Assembly: GCF_042453785.1 (NCBI RefSeq)
Contig: NC_091673.1
Span: forward strand, 4,862,501 to 4,926,500
Length of the DNA: 64,000 nucleotides
Direction: 5' to 3'
From: Malus domestica
Taxonomy: Eukaryota > Streptophyta > Magnoliopsida > Rosales > Rosaceae
Part shown: one piece after another, positions 11,648-22,745 of the stretch
How positions within the stretch are numbered: position 1 is the stretch's first letter
Layout: the number at the start of each line of letters is the position of its first letter
Notes under the pieces: generated by a model
What the model saw: the letters and a program-made list of their open reading frames with translations, nothing else
Database searches by the model: none
What the model was told of the DNA's origin: nothing
Made by a program: the position numbers and the translations under genes

Positions 11648-13414
11648 TTAACTATCCATCTCAATTGAGCTCAGTCCAGCTTCCTTTATCAGGTTGTCTT
11701 CTATTCGAACTGGCCGAAATTTCACTTCTCCCGCCATATTTTCATCTTCTATTTCCTGCCTTCTTGTTATATGATCCGGCAACCTTCCGGCAATCGCGTA
11801 AGTACCTGATAATAGCATTGAATTGGTCGGATGATCATCATTAAGTTCCAGTAGCACTTTCTGTACAGATTCCCCGAGAGCAACATACCCATAAACCCTG
11901 CAAGCCGAAAGCAGTGCACGCCATGCTGTAACATCAGTCTTAACGGGCAAGCTTTCAATTAGTTTATGTGCTTCCTCCAACAACCCGGCACGACCCAAAA
12001 GATCGACCATACAACCATAGTGTTCCACCTTCGGCACAAAGCCATACTTGCAAACCATCATCTCGAAACACCTAACTCCCTCTGCCACCAGCCCTCCATG
12101 GCTGCAAGCACTTAAAACTGCTAAGAAAGTGACCTCATTAGGTTGACAGCCCTCTTCTTCCATCCTATCGAATAGCCTTATGGCATTACCCGCCTGCCCA
12201 TGAACACCATAACCTGAAATCATGGCAGTCCATGATTTCACATCTTTGCTTTCCATGCTCTCAAAGATGTCAAGTGCCTTGTCCAAAAACCCACATTTAG
12301 CATACATATCAACCAGAGCTGTTCCGAGAACCGCATCCAATACCAAGTTCTCGTCTTCCACATAATCCTTAATGCAACTCCCTACACTTACAGACCCAGA
12401 AGCAGCACAAACTGAAAGCAACCCGGCCAATGTAGATGAATTCGGTTTCATTCCTTCGAGTTTCATCAGCCTTAACAAGGCTACTGCTTCTTCTACCATG
12501 CCACATCTTGCATGCTTATCAACCAAACAATTCCATAACACGACATCCTTCACAGAAACTCCATTGAAAATCCGACGTCCTAAATCGATTTCCCCTTTCT
12601 TCGCGTACGCATCAATCAAAGCAGTAAGAACATGTAAATCCGAACAGAATCCAATCTTGATGCAATAGCCATGAATACACTCTTCTCCAAGGTGACTCTC
12701 TAAACCACCAATGGCAGACAAAAGGTTCAAAACGGTGGTCACAGTAGCTTCAAAACCGATTCTACACATTTGCTTGAACAAATCCACAACCACATGAGGC
12801 TTAGACGCATGAAGATACCCGCCCATCAAAGTATTCAACGAAACCAAATCATTTCTTTGAGGAAATTCATCAAACACCTTCCGGGCATCTTCAATCTTCC
12901 CAGAACTACAATAAAACTGCAAAAGGGTATTCTTTACATTGACAAACGGTCCAAACCCAGACCTCACAACAACCCCATGAATCCCTCGGCCGGTCCCAAT
13001 GGCCGATTCACGAGCGCAGGCTTTGATCGTCGCGACGAAAGAGAACTGGTCCAGCGTGATATTCTGAGCTCTCAGGTTATTGAAGATATGAAAAGCATGC
13101 TTTGGATCATCGCTGATGGAGTAGGCTCTGAGCATGGTATTAAACATGAAGAGATTTGGGTTTTGTATTCGGTTGAAAATGGCGGCGGCGTATTGGATGT
13201 CTTGGATGGAAGAGGCGAGAAGCTTGCTGGAGGGAAAAGGAAGGTGGTCGAGACCAGTCTTGACCATGGACCCATGGATCTGTGAGATTTCTGAGACTGT
13301 TTTGCAGGATGGTAAAAGAGAAATGAGGCTGAGATCTTGGAAGAAGACGGAGTTGTGTGTGGGCGAAAGTGTGAGTCTTTGCCCCAGACGTGACGACTTG
13401 GCTATCAATGTCAT
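11648..13414 (-). CDS. PLS-class PPR protein, E subgroup, probably organellar
   Basis: This intronless gene encodes 588 residues from the first in-frame ATG (13414-13412); the open frame runs further upstream but has no earlier ATG. The N-terminus (MTLIAKSSRLGQRLTLSPTH) is Arg/Ser-rich and acid-free, as expected of a mitochondrial or plastid presequence. About a dozen PPR units follow (for example GTALVDMYAKCGFLDKALDI and KSWTAMISGYGVHGQAGNAI). The E motif lies near the end (TAWRALLSACRVYGYVALGE), and the protein stops after GLSSIEMDS without a DYW domain. E-class PPR proteins mostly specify C-to-U editing sites in organelle RNA; the target of this one is unknown. Its 3' end faces that of the PRAF-like gene across 316 bp. 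It may correspond to Arabidopsis At1g26900. A 283-bp tandem array begins about 140 bp upstream of the start. Confidence 0.92.
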   Translation of the reverse strand: MTLIAKSSRLGQRLTLSPTHNSVFFQDLSLISLLPSCKTVSEISQIHGSMVKTGLDHLPFPSSKLLASSIQDIQYAAAIFNRIQNPNLFMFNTMLRAYSISDDPKHAFHIFNNLRAQNITLDQFSFVATIKACARESAIGTGRGIHGVVVRSGFGPFVNVKNTLLQFYCSSGKIEDARKVFDEFPQRNDLVSLNTLMGGYLHASKPHVVVDLFKQMCRIGFEATVTTVLNLLSAIGGLESHLGEECIHGYCIKIGFCSDLHVLTALIDAYAKKGEIDLGRRIFNGVSVKDVVLWNCLVDKHARCGMVEEAVALLRLMKLEGMKPNSSTLAGLLSVCAASGSVSVGSCIKDYVEDENLVLDAVLGTALVDMYAKCGFLDKALDIFESMESKDVKSWTAMISGYGVHGQAGNAIRLFDRMEEEGCQPNEVTFLAVLSACSHGGLVAEGVRCFEMMVCKYGFVPKVEHYGCMVDLLGRAGLLEEAHKLIESLPVKTDVTAWRALLSACRVYGYVALGESVQKVLLELNDDHPTNSMLLSGTYAIAGRLPDHITRRQEIEDENMAGEVKFRPVRIEDNLIKEAGLSSIEMDS

Positions 13415-13556
13415 CAGCCATGCGGCGCTGGCACGGCGGCGGCAGCGTTTGAATTGTTTGGAGCTCACGCCAAAAATTCAGGCATTCAAATACCAAAGCT
13501 CCGAAGCCATGTATAGTAGTGTCAGTTTTTGCATTCCATTCAATAAAGTTCAAAAA

Positions 13557-14610
13557 GTTCATGCAACTGGAATACCAAGTAATAGTTACTAGTAACTACC
13601 ACTCTCGTTTTGTTTTAATTTGCTCATATGTCGTCTAGTTTGGGATATTGTCATCTTGGTATCCTGACCGGTCTTGAACTCCACAAATTACACAACTTCC
13701 ATGCTAGTAAGTTTCTCTCGGTTGTTATGGTAGTCAATTAATTTTAGACTTTTGTTCGTGAAAATGTAAGCAATAGGATCTTGTCATCGCGACTATCAGG
13801 TTCTTTTTTTTTTATTGTATCTTGTTATGGTGAGAACTTACATGCAGCTGAAATATCATAAGTAATAGTATCTAGTAACTACCACTCTCTTTTTGTTTTA
13901 ACTTGCTCATATGTCGTATAGTTTGGGATATTGTCATCTTGGTATCCTGACCGGTCTTGAACTCCACAAATTACACAACTTCCATGCTAGTAAGTTTCTC
14001 TCGGTTGTTATGGTAGTCAATTAATTTTAGACTTTCGTCCGTGAAAATGTAAGCAATAGGATCTTGTCATCGCGACTATCAGGTTCTTTTTTTTTTATTG
14101 TATCTTGTTATGGTGAGAACTTACATGCAATTGAAATACCATAAGTAACAGTATCTAGTAACCACCACTCTCTTTTTATTTTAACTTGCTCATATGTGTC
14201 TAGTTTGGGATATTGTCATCTTGGTGTCCTGACCGGTCTTGAACTCCACAAATTACACAACTTACATGCATGTAAGTTTCTCTCGGTTGTTATGGTAGTC
14301 AATTAATTTTAGACTTTCGTCCGTGAAAATGTAAGCAATAGGATCTTGTCATCGCGACTATCAGGTTCTTTTTTTTTTATTGTATCTTGTTATGGTGAGA
14401 ACTTACATGCAGCTGAAATATCATAAGTAATAGTATCTAGTAACTACCACTCTCTTTTTGTTTTAACTTGCTCATATGTCGTATAGTTTGGGATATTGTC
14501 ATCTTGGTATCCTGACCGGTCTTGCACTCCACAAATTACACAACTTCCATGCTTGTAAGTTTCTCTCAGTTGTTATGGTCCGCGAAAATGTAGGCAATAG
14601 GATCTTGCAT
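13557..14610. repeat. Tandem array, unit about 283 bp, 3.7 copies
   Basis: The anchor TTTGGGATATTGTCATC recurs at 13639, 13922, 14204 and 14487, with spacings of 283, 282 and 283 bp. Each unit also carries CTGACCGGTCTTG, CATCGCGACTATCAGG and a T-run. The last copy lacks about 25 bp after TTGTTATGG and ends at about 14608. Copies 2 and 4 share variants that copy 3 lacks (for example GTCGTATAG against GTGTCTAG), so the array was not built by simple stepwise duplication. No coding potential is evident. Confidence 0.9.
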
Positions 14611-14616
14611 GTTTCT

Positions 14617-14705
14617 AGGGTAGTGCTATCCGCACTCATATTTACTTCTCACACATCCCTCTCAATTTTCGGTTTTCGAATCGAATAATCGAAGAAGATA
14701 AATGA
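14617..14705. repeat. Half of a family A MITE
   Basis: GGGTAGTGCTATCCGCAC followed by ACTTCTCACACATCC matches the left half of the element at position 1. The right arm is missing, so this copy is truncated. It directly adjoins the end of the 283-bp tandem array. Confidence 0.55.
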
Positions 14706-15063
14706 TCTAAAGCCACTTCTCTTCCATACAAGTGATGTGAAAATGACCTATAGACGGGTAAACCGTGTGGAGATGGAGGCGGAAGAGTAAGCGGCTGTCT
14801 GCAAAACCATATTCAAGGTTCATACTATGATACTCCCAACTGAAAAACGCCATTAGGAAGTTGTAACTGCAACTTTGAAGGATATACATATATTCACTTG
14901 CGCTAATTGCACTTTCAGTTGCCTAAAGGATGGTACCGTCATACATTGAGAAAACCCGATATCACAACTTGCAATAAGTGATGCGGTAACTATAAATACA
15001 TTCTTCGGAGCTGATATCTACCGTCGGCAGAAACGGAATATATGAAAGTAGCCCGATACCAAA

Positions 15064-16954
15064 CTACCTTTCCTTATATGGGGAAAGACTGCCGCTGCTC
15101 ATCGGAGTCTTCTCCTCCTTGAAGGGTTGGGTTGATGCATCGGATAGACTTGGTAGCCTTGAAACAGAACCCTTCCCTTTCCTCGCATTCGGCCCTAACT
15201 CCTCTATCATGTATTTCCACCCATCAATTGGTCTCCTCCGGCTAAATATGTGAGTCTTGATAAAGCTAGCAATCTGCATGCCAATGTCATACAACCAGCG
15301 GTAAGCATCGAGACAGCAGAAAGAAATTGTTAGCAGGATCGTCATGCGTGTAATAAAACGAATGAATTCAGAATTTTGTGTAGAAAGGCTTTGCAAAGTC
15401 TGGTTCACCAGAGCAATGTGAAACTTCTGCGATTGAGTTATTAATCCGATGGCTCTTCCAATTACTCATTTCAACAAGAAAGGAACCATACTAAAACTAC
15501 AAACCTGTACGAGCTGAACTTTTCTAGCATATGAAATAGGTTCACACAAACAATGTAAAGTTCAGGGCTAATCCAACAAGTTGTACCGTTCATTTATATT
15601 ATTAGTGTGAGTGAATATACACACCTGAAATTTATTGTATGCAATCCGACGCTCAAACTCTTGAAGAAGAATGTCTTCTTCTCTCTGCGTCATCTCCCAT
15701 ATATTTCCCTCCTGAGCCTTAGATGTAGTTTCCCAACCATCAGGTTTGTTTTTGTAGTCAGAAGCACTCGGTGCATTAGAGTTCCCCAAATCGTTGTTAG
15801 GGGAGTCAAAAATGCTGCACGTATTAAAAAGGTAAACCAAAAATGTAAATTCGCAAGCAACCTCAAGAAACTTTGCTACTACTACGCTGAAACAAACAGA
15901 AAGTAAAGATTGAAGATTTAATCCAGTAACTTCCGTGCAAAACCGAAGACTTTAATGCAAAACAATCAATTGGACTCCAAGCTCTTAAAACATGCCGAGG
16001 TCATAACTTTACATGTGCAAGTGCAACATCTGAACTCGGATACATAACCCACATCAAATTGATAGCAGAACATTCACATTCCATAGTTCATACCAACTGA
16101 TGAAGCAGAACAAAACCCACCATACGTATCTAGAAAGCACTTCTACTAATAGCAGTTTTATTGGAAGCGCTTTTATCATAATCACGTCGAAATTTCAAAT
16201 AAAAAGCCCAGAGCTTCAATCAAAAGGACTTGAAATGCTTCCCCTTCAGTTCAAGGTGATTTTCTATCCCAGAAGCATTTTTACTTTTTCAGCCAAACTT
16301 GTCAATTAACGCTTTTTTATAAAAGCACTTAAAAACACAAACACATTACAAATGAGTACAGAAACAGATACATTCATGTACATGCAAAGGTAAACAGAGA
16401 GAAAGATTAACATACTCAGAGCAACTATCGAGCAATCGCTCGATGTCGTCGCCACCGCCAATCGAATTCGAGTCGGCCAATTTAGCCTCCTCCTGCTTTT
16501 CAATCTCCTTCATCCAAAGCCCAGCGTGAATCCTCTGTTTCTTCACCCGATAGTCCTTCTTCAAGCTCTCCAGGCTATAAAGCGACGACCCACTCTCGCT
16601 CTGCTGATTCTGCTTCCTTTCCTCTTTGGGTTTCCGCCTCTCGTTCCAATTCTCGTTCATGTCCTCCACGAACGCCTTCGTGTCGTGGTCGGCGTCCGAC
16701 GGAAGCACGATGCTCGACCCGGGAGACGAGAAATTGACGTCGGTCTCCCATGGAGCTCTGCTGTTATTTCCCGAGAGGTCGGGTGGGAGCCACGCCGTCT
16801 CCCATGCGTCGTTCCAGTCGTCGTCGCCGCCCGCTTTCTTTGAGTTGGAGGAGAAGGTTCGGACATTGGCGGCTGAAATGAATTGGGTTTTAGCGATTGT
16901 GGACGAAAGTCGGTGGAGCTCGGTCTTTCTTGCTATGCGTTTAAGGGCTTGCAT
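15064..16954 (-). CDS. Mitochondrial protein resembling GCD1 (GAMETE CELL DEFECTIVE 1)
   Basis: Three exons are read on the minus strand: 16954-16416, 15814-15625 and 15273-15064. Introns are GT-AG with matching phase, and the protein has 312 residues. The N-terminus MQALKRIARKTELHRLSSTI is basic and hydroxylated, as in mitochondrial presequences. An acidic Trp-rich block follows (DDDWNDAWETAWLPPDLSG), then a charged Lys/Glu segment, then GLWMKEIEKQEEAKLADSNS and the conserved-looking WEMTQREEDILLQEFERRIA, and finally FIKTHIFSRRRPIDGWKYMI. The match to the plant-specific mitochondrial protein GCD1 is from memory and only moderately sure; GCD1 is needed for maturation of female gametes in Arabidopsis. 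No enzyme motif is visible. The upstream region is rich in TGGGCC, as is common for nuclear genes of mitochondrial proteins. Intron 1 contains a degraded repeat at about 16125-16340 with AAGCACTT-type ends. Confidence 0.85.
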
Positions 16955-17049
16955 GGTTTGTGGAATCGGTGAAGAGAATCGGAGAGAATCGCAGAAATGG
17001 AAGCATAAACCCTTTGTTCTTAGAGAGACGGGGACGCAGAGAGGAGGAA

Positions 17050-17180
17050 GACAACATACGGGCCAAACCAAAAGCCCAAGTATTTCAATGGCTTTGAGAT
17101 ATTGGGCCTAACCTAAAGCCCAAGTATTTCAACGGCCTTAAAATAATATAACGGGCCGTACGTTCGATATTGGGCCATAG
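17050..17180 (-). promoter_or_regulatory. Promoter with duplicated site II (TGGGCC) module
   Basis: GGGCC occurs at about 17057, 17102, 17153 and 17172, and AGCCCAAGTATTTCAA occurs twice (about 17072 and 17118). The block from AAAGCCCAAG to the next GGGCC is repeated with a period of roughly 46-48 bp. Site II elements (TGGGCY), bound by TCP factors, are frequent upstream of plant genes for mitochondrial and ribosomal proteins. They lie about 100-220 bp upstream of the GCD1-like start codon. Confidence 0.65.
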
Positions 17181-17689
17181 AGAAAGAAATAAAACTTTGT
17201 GATTAATTTTTTTTCTTTTTTCTTTGTTCTTTTTACATTGGAGGAAATCGAACCCCGACTTATCCCAATCCTAACCTTTTCCCCACTTTTTGTCACTAGT
17301 TATGCAAACCTCAAAAGCTTAATTCCCTTGTTTTTAGGTTGACAGGAACATGTAAGTGTAGCGGTTTTCTCACTCTAATTTAAAATCAGAGAATCCTATT
17401 GTGGAATGGGCGTGGCAACAAGTTTTGTTTAGGTTTTATCTAATTAGATGTGTCACGCGAGTATGCTATTGGTTGACTAATTTAATCGTAATTTCTTCAT
17501 GTTAATTGTGTACTTGTAAGGTCCTATATTCGTGCGAGTTTTAATTCATGTAACGTACCGTGTCTGAAATTGTCGTCCTTAATAATAAACGTAAAAAAAT
17601 GATAAAGTATTCAATTTGCGAGATCAAAATTTAACAGGAAGTGTCAAAATGTTTTTTTTTTTTTAATACAACGATATATTTTACACTAA

Positions 17690-17845
17690 AGGAAGAGGGA
17701 AGTTTGGCTAAGCCATACAATAGGTAACCTAATTTAGTATCAAATTCGCTATCTACGATATTCGAACTTAAGATCTCTCACTTACAATTGAATAGAAATA
17801 TTAACAGACCGTAGTATTTATTAGCTATTATTATTATTGTTTTTT
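17690..17845 (-). mobile_element. tRNA-type SINE copy
   Basis: On the minus strand the sequence reads CTACGGTCTGTTAATATTTC, then TTGTAAGTGAGAGATCTTAAG, then TTCGAATATCG. This is a tRNA-like promoter (box A near CGGTCT, box B near TTCGAAT). Related copies lie at 41342 and 42941 (+) and at 25365 (-). The copy is old, with many differences and no clear target duplication. Confidence 0.5.
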
Positions 17846-18120
17846 TTTTATTGTTCACTCATTTAAATAAGTAATGGTGTTGGGGCCCCCTACCCCATAA
17901 ACCGTAAACCTTACGCAAATGGATAGGCCACGCCACAGCATACAAGCCCAGCTGAGCTCCGAGTTTTGTTTGTTATCTTGGTTATGATGAATACTGTTAA
18001 AGCATGTTTAGACAAGCATACCGATGGTACAACGCATTCAAGGGTCTTATCTCATATCTATAATTTTTAAAATGAACTTGTTATTCCTACCTTAATGTAA
18101 AATAAAATAAAATAAAAACA

Positions 18121-18302
18121 CGAGCTCGTTTGGAAGTGCTTCTAAAATGATTGGAAGTATTTTTAGAGAAAATATTTTTAGGTTCTAAAAGCACTTTAAG
18201 TGTTTTTCTAGGATTTACTTGTTTTTTTACTAAGAATTGGTTTCAAAAATATTTTCACCAAAAACGTTTTTAGTTATTTTAAAAGTACTTTCAAACGAAT
18301 TC
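18121..18302. repeat. hAT-like MITE
   Basis: The left end (CTCGTTTGGAAGTGCTTCTA) and right end (AAAAGTACTTTCAAACGAAT) are inverted repeats around an AT-rich centre. The subterminal AAGTGCTT/AAGTACTT motifs recur at about 5283-5420, 16125-16340 and 20040, suggesting older relatives. The superfamily call is tentative. Confidence 0.6.
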
Positions 18303-18507
18303 TACTTATATGATTCAATAATTCATCTAGTACATTGATAAATAAATTGTGCGTTATGCGCTTGTTTTGTGATCAGGATTAGATTGATATATTCACAATT
18401 TCAAAGCATGTTAAATAAAGAAATGAATAATTTCGTCTAATTTAAAGGTAGAAGATGAATGGTACATAAATAAACTTATCTATTTCAATTCAAACATAAC
18501 TATTAAG

Positions 18508-18722
18508 GGGTGTCTCAGTGGTTAAAGATGAATTCTAAGTCTATATTCCACACGGCACATTCTGGGTTCAATTCCAAGCATTGGCGAGTCGCACAATGGG
18601 GGTCAGGGGAAGGCTGAAATGCCATTGTGAGTCTTCCTGACCCCCGGAATGGTGGATTGTCTTGACAAAACTACCAATTGGTCCCCCTTGTAACGAAAAA
18701 TATTCCAACATAATAATAGGCT
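18508..18722 (+). mobile_element. tRNA-derived SINE
   Basis: GGTGTCTCAGTGGTTAAAG fits a pol III box A and GGGTTCAATTCC fits box B, about 50 bp apart as in tRNA-derived SINEs. The body contains a strong hairpin at about 18598-18646 (GGGGGTCAGGGGAAG paired with CTTCCTGACCCCC). It ends in a CCCCCTTGTAACGAAAAA tail. No clear target duplication was found. Confidence 0.6.
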
Positions 18723-19099
18723 TAGAAAGATAAGTTTCGTTCATGTCTAATTTCTTCTAATCTCCTCAAAATGAAAATTTATTCCTCTTATCTTCAACAT
18801 ATCTTGAGTTCTATGAGTAATTCACCGCAATTTAATTCTAGTCCACAAACGAATGTTATGATTTTTTAAAGTACAAATAACGTGATTCATAATTAATAGT
18901 GTTCGATGATTAGTTAGTTCATGGATGTAACTATCGAGAAATTTTTAGTTTTGACGGAAATACAAGTAGTACATCATGTGTTTTAATAAGAGTGGTGGGA
19001 AATTTTATCTTTTAAGTTACTAGCTTTTTAGCACACATATCTCACCATTTGTATAATAACACGTGATGTATCATCCCGTGTACCGATCACACTGAAAAA

Positions 19100-19500
19100 T
19101 CTCTGTAACTGTCAATCTAGACGGACTTTGCCTTCCTCCACCAATCGAAGCAATATGTGGAAACATCTCGCCCATAAAATACGCATCTGTATAGTCGCGA
19201 AGAAATTGTGGTTAAGTATCAATACGCATTCCTTTCAAGTTCCAGATATTTAAAAAAGTGGGAATTAATTGCAGAGAAGTAGACAGGAGAGAGCCAATCG
19301 CCATCAAACCGCAGGTTGGAAAGAAGCTACTAACTGCTGGGTTGCTTGTATTGCAAGAAATTGGAAACTGGTGGGGTTGGGAGAATCTGATTTTGGAATT
19401 ACCTGTGTCTGAGGAAGCTTCTCGCGCCTCAAATAATTTTTCAATATATTCCGAACAAATCATCTGACGATGTTATTTTACTCAAACAAAATCTTAGATA
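19100..19500. other. Gene-like stretch of unknown origin
   Basis: This segment is less AT-rich than its surroundings. On the minus strand one frame reads MICSEYIEKLFEAREASSDT and then meets a potential splice donor (GTAATTCC) near 19400. A second frame between 19210 and 19330 reads SSFFPTCGLMAIGSLLST. It could be two exons of a dead or partial gene, but I recognise no family. Confidence 0.25.
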
Positions 19501-20527
19501 TTTGTTTTTCATAATACGCGAAATGATACACCGCATGATTAATGTTCTTGATGTTTATAAAGATTTTCTCCCAACAGCATAGAGAATGAATTTTATAAAA
19601 TAAGTATAAATAATACAAACATATATGCTAATTTCTCTTCATATGTCACTATATAATTAGCACAAAATGTCATCATAACCGTTTGCATTTGGTTAACCAT
19701 ACAAATTGCTTTCCATACCATTTCAATGGGTATCAATTACCCACTTTCTCTTGAGTTGTGTGTTTAATTAACAAAGTCGTATTCTCTCCACTTGAAATTT
19801 TGTGGAGATTTAAAATTTGGAATCTTCCCCTAAGGCAACCACTTTCGTTGTTGAGCTTCTTCCCTTTTGCTTATTAATTGTTGGACAATTGCGATGATGG
19901 CACGCTTCAACCATAGTCTCCATCCTTATTATACAGTACACACGATAGTTCATACAACTTTTTCAAGACTAAAATGAGGCCTAAAATTGTAGACTAGGGG
20001 TTTTTTGCAATAAAAATTTAGAAAATTGTTTTGAGGCTTGTTTGAAAAGTGCTTTTAAATAACTGAAAACGTTTTTAGAGAAAATGGGAAGAGATTCTTT
20101 TATGTGTGAAATGATAAATCTTTTCACACATTAAGAGTATTGATTATTGATTATTGAGTTTGATGTGCCAATGAAATTCACGTGTTAACATCTAAATGTA
20201 AAAAAAACAAGTGAAAAAAATAAATGGGAAGAAATTTTTCAATGTGCCCAGCGACTAGTATTCTTCTTCTTTAAATTTGAAGTGAAAACGACACGATCCT
20301 TGCAATTGTCTTCTAGTCTACTTGACCGCCCATGTTTTTCACACTTAGCCAAATTGAAGTGTATTTGATTTGAATAAATCGTCTGAATGAAAATGAAACC
20401 AAATCGCCTTCCTTCTTCTTCTTGTTATACAACAACCTTAATTTACATAATAATGTATTGGTATATCTAAGTTATCCTCCACATTGAAAGAACAAGAATG
20501 CTAATGCATTGGTAACTTAGATATACC

Positions 20528-21018
20528 CACTATTCTAAAAATTCTCACCTACGCGCTAAGCGGGCGGGCGTCGCCCCAATTAATGTCTAGGCATTTGAAA
20601 ATTAAGAAATTGCGCATAAACCTGCTGAGATCCCGCCTAACCCGCCCAGACCCGCCGAGGCAGATGCCTAGGTCATGGCTCACTTAATCATAATATAAAT
20701 AATTTTCATTTTGTATTTTATTTTTTTTATAAATTGTAAGAGACTTGTTGCATACTTAAATGAACACCCATTATATTATTGTTCCCCATGTTTTCATTAT
20801 GTTCCAATATTTCGCAATATACATGTCATTCTATTTTGTAGTTTATAATGAAAATATATAAATTTTAAGTATAAGCAGACACTTATTTACACGAAATATA
20901 ATAAGTTTACTTAAATCCGCTTAGTCCGCCTAGGTGCCCGCCTAAGCTCCGCCTAACCGCCAAGGTGTTAAGCCTCAGCCCGCTGCCTGATTAGCGCCTA
21001 ACGTCTTTTAAAACCTTG
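20528..21018. repeat. hAT-type non-autonomous element, 491 bp
   Basis: Both ends carry inverted GCGCTAAG/GCGCCTAAC and CCGCCTA-type blocks around an AT-rich centre; the right end closes with CTTTTAAAACCTTG. The 8-bp direct repeat GATATACC at 20520-20527 and 21019-21026 is a target duplication of hAT size. A degraded relative, with CTTAAGCGCT motifs, lies at about 30870-30975. Confidence 0.7.
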
Positions 21019-21929
21019 GATATACCAATGCATAATCAAATGGTCAAAAAATAACGAAAAAAAAAGTAAAGAAATATGTGGACTTAGCATTAAACTAAAA
21101 TAATAGAAAAGTTTGACATTGTTTTAAAATTTGACAGCAAAGAGAAGAAAGTTAATTTATGTAGAATTTTGACATCTCCATTGAAACAAAAAAAAACATA
21201 TTTTTTTGTCAAAACAATTCACATAGGAATTTTACTTCTCTTTTGTAAATGCTCTAATAAACTGAAAATACATGAAAGAAATAAGGGCTGTAAGAAATGA
21301 AGGCCCCTAATTAAAACTATAATTTAAAATCAAAACTTAGAAATCGTTGAATAACTATTTTAAATTTAGTGTTTATGTCTATTTATTTAAAAACAAAATG
21401 GGGATAAAACGACAACTTAATAAAATCATTGGTTAATCAAACTAATGTAAACCAACCAGGCATTGAAGGTCACAGCTAAAATCCGAACCACGGAAGTTAC
21501 TACTTACTAGGACCAGAGTCGTTTACGTAAATGCTGATATCGATATTTCGAACCCAGTTATTATTTTCGTGGTCCCCATGTCAAGCAGATATAGAATCGA
21601 TGGCACCACGATGTAATTTGTCCTTGTCGCCCCAAATGTGTCCATCCATGGTCCCCATGCATGATGCATACCACTCCATCCCACAATATCTTCCCTCCCA
21701 TCGTATCACATCATCCCGCCCATCCCCATGACATGGTACATGTCTCGTATAAGTTCACATATGCATGCCCATCGATGGCTTATAACCTTGTTAACGTAGA
21801 TGATGTTCACTATTCCATTTATCATGATTTATGATGAGTTTAACAAATAAAATTTTCGTGCAGTGATAATTGATAAACACAAATTTCGACCCTTAATCTC
21901 ATTTAACTGTAATGATTTAGGGACTTTTT

Positions 21930-22745
21930 AGTCAAAATGGTTCATAATATTTGTATAACACATCACTTTAGTACCTGAGATTGTCCATCATCCATTATTT
22001 TGGTCATTCCGTTAAAAACTCCGTTAAGTGTCTCAAAGCTCTTGACCGAAAGTTTGGGCAATTTTCAAAGTTTCGTAACTCAATCGTTTCTTAATCAAAT
22101 TTAATCCATAATATATCAAAATGAAGATAGGAAAGTGTAGCACAAGATTATACTTATTTGGAAGTCTAATGGTGGCCGGAGATGGCTGGAAGATAGCCTA
22201 AAAGGTGACTAGTCTGCAGGAAAACTGAAAAACTCACCGGAAACTGGGTAGATTTAAACGTTCATAACTTTTTCAATACTCAACGAGATCGAGTGATTCA
22301 AAAACGAGAATCTCGTCGAAAAGTATCATTTTCGTTTTTGAATCACTCGATTTCCTTGAGTATTGAAGAAGTTATGAGCATTTAAAGTTCATCCAGTTTC
22401 CAGTGAGTTTTTCAATTTTTCCGCATACCAGTCACTTTTCAAGATATTTTCCGGCCATCTTCGACAAACACTGGGCTTCCAAATAGGTATAATCTTATTC
22501 TACACTTTCCTATCTTCATTTTGATATATTATATGTCGAATTTGGTTAAGAAACAATTGAGTTACAAAACTTTGAAAATTGACCAAACTTTCGATCAAGA
22601 GCTTCGGAACACTTAACGAAATTTTTAACGGAATGATCAAAATAATGAATGGTGAACAATCTCATGACCCATTTATATTCATTTTCAATTTCATAAACTA
22701 AAATAATGTATTATGTAACTCTCATGGAGCATTACCAATTGAAAA
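21930..22745. repeat. Long foldback (near-palindromic) element, about 0.8 kb
   Basis: Two arms of nearly 400 bp are inverted copies of each other around a 24-bp loop (22308-22331). At the centre ATCGAGTGATTCAAAAACGA (22288-22307) pairs perfectly with 22332-22351. Further pairs include ATGAAGATAGGAAAGTGTAG with CTACACTTTCCTATCTTCAT and TTGGAAGTCTAATGG with its partner near 22470. The outer arms (TTTTTAGTCAAAATGG; TCACTTTAGTACCTGAGATT) resemble the shorter foldback elements at 45087 and 46057. No coding capacity is seen. Confidence 0.85.

Noticed and set aside
13140..13592. Long frames on both strands overlapping the PPR N-terminus
   Set aside because: The PPR frame has clear motifs; the others have none and follow its codon pattern.
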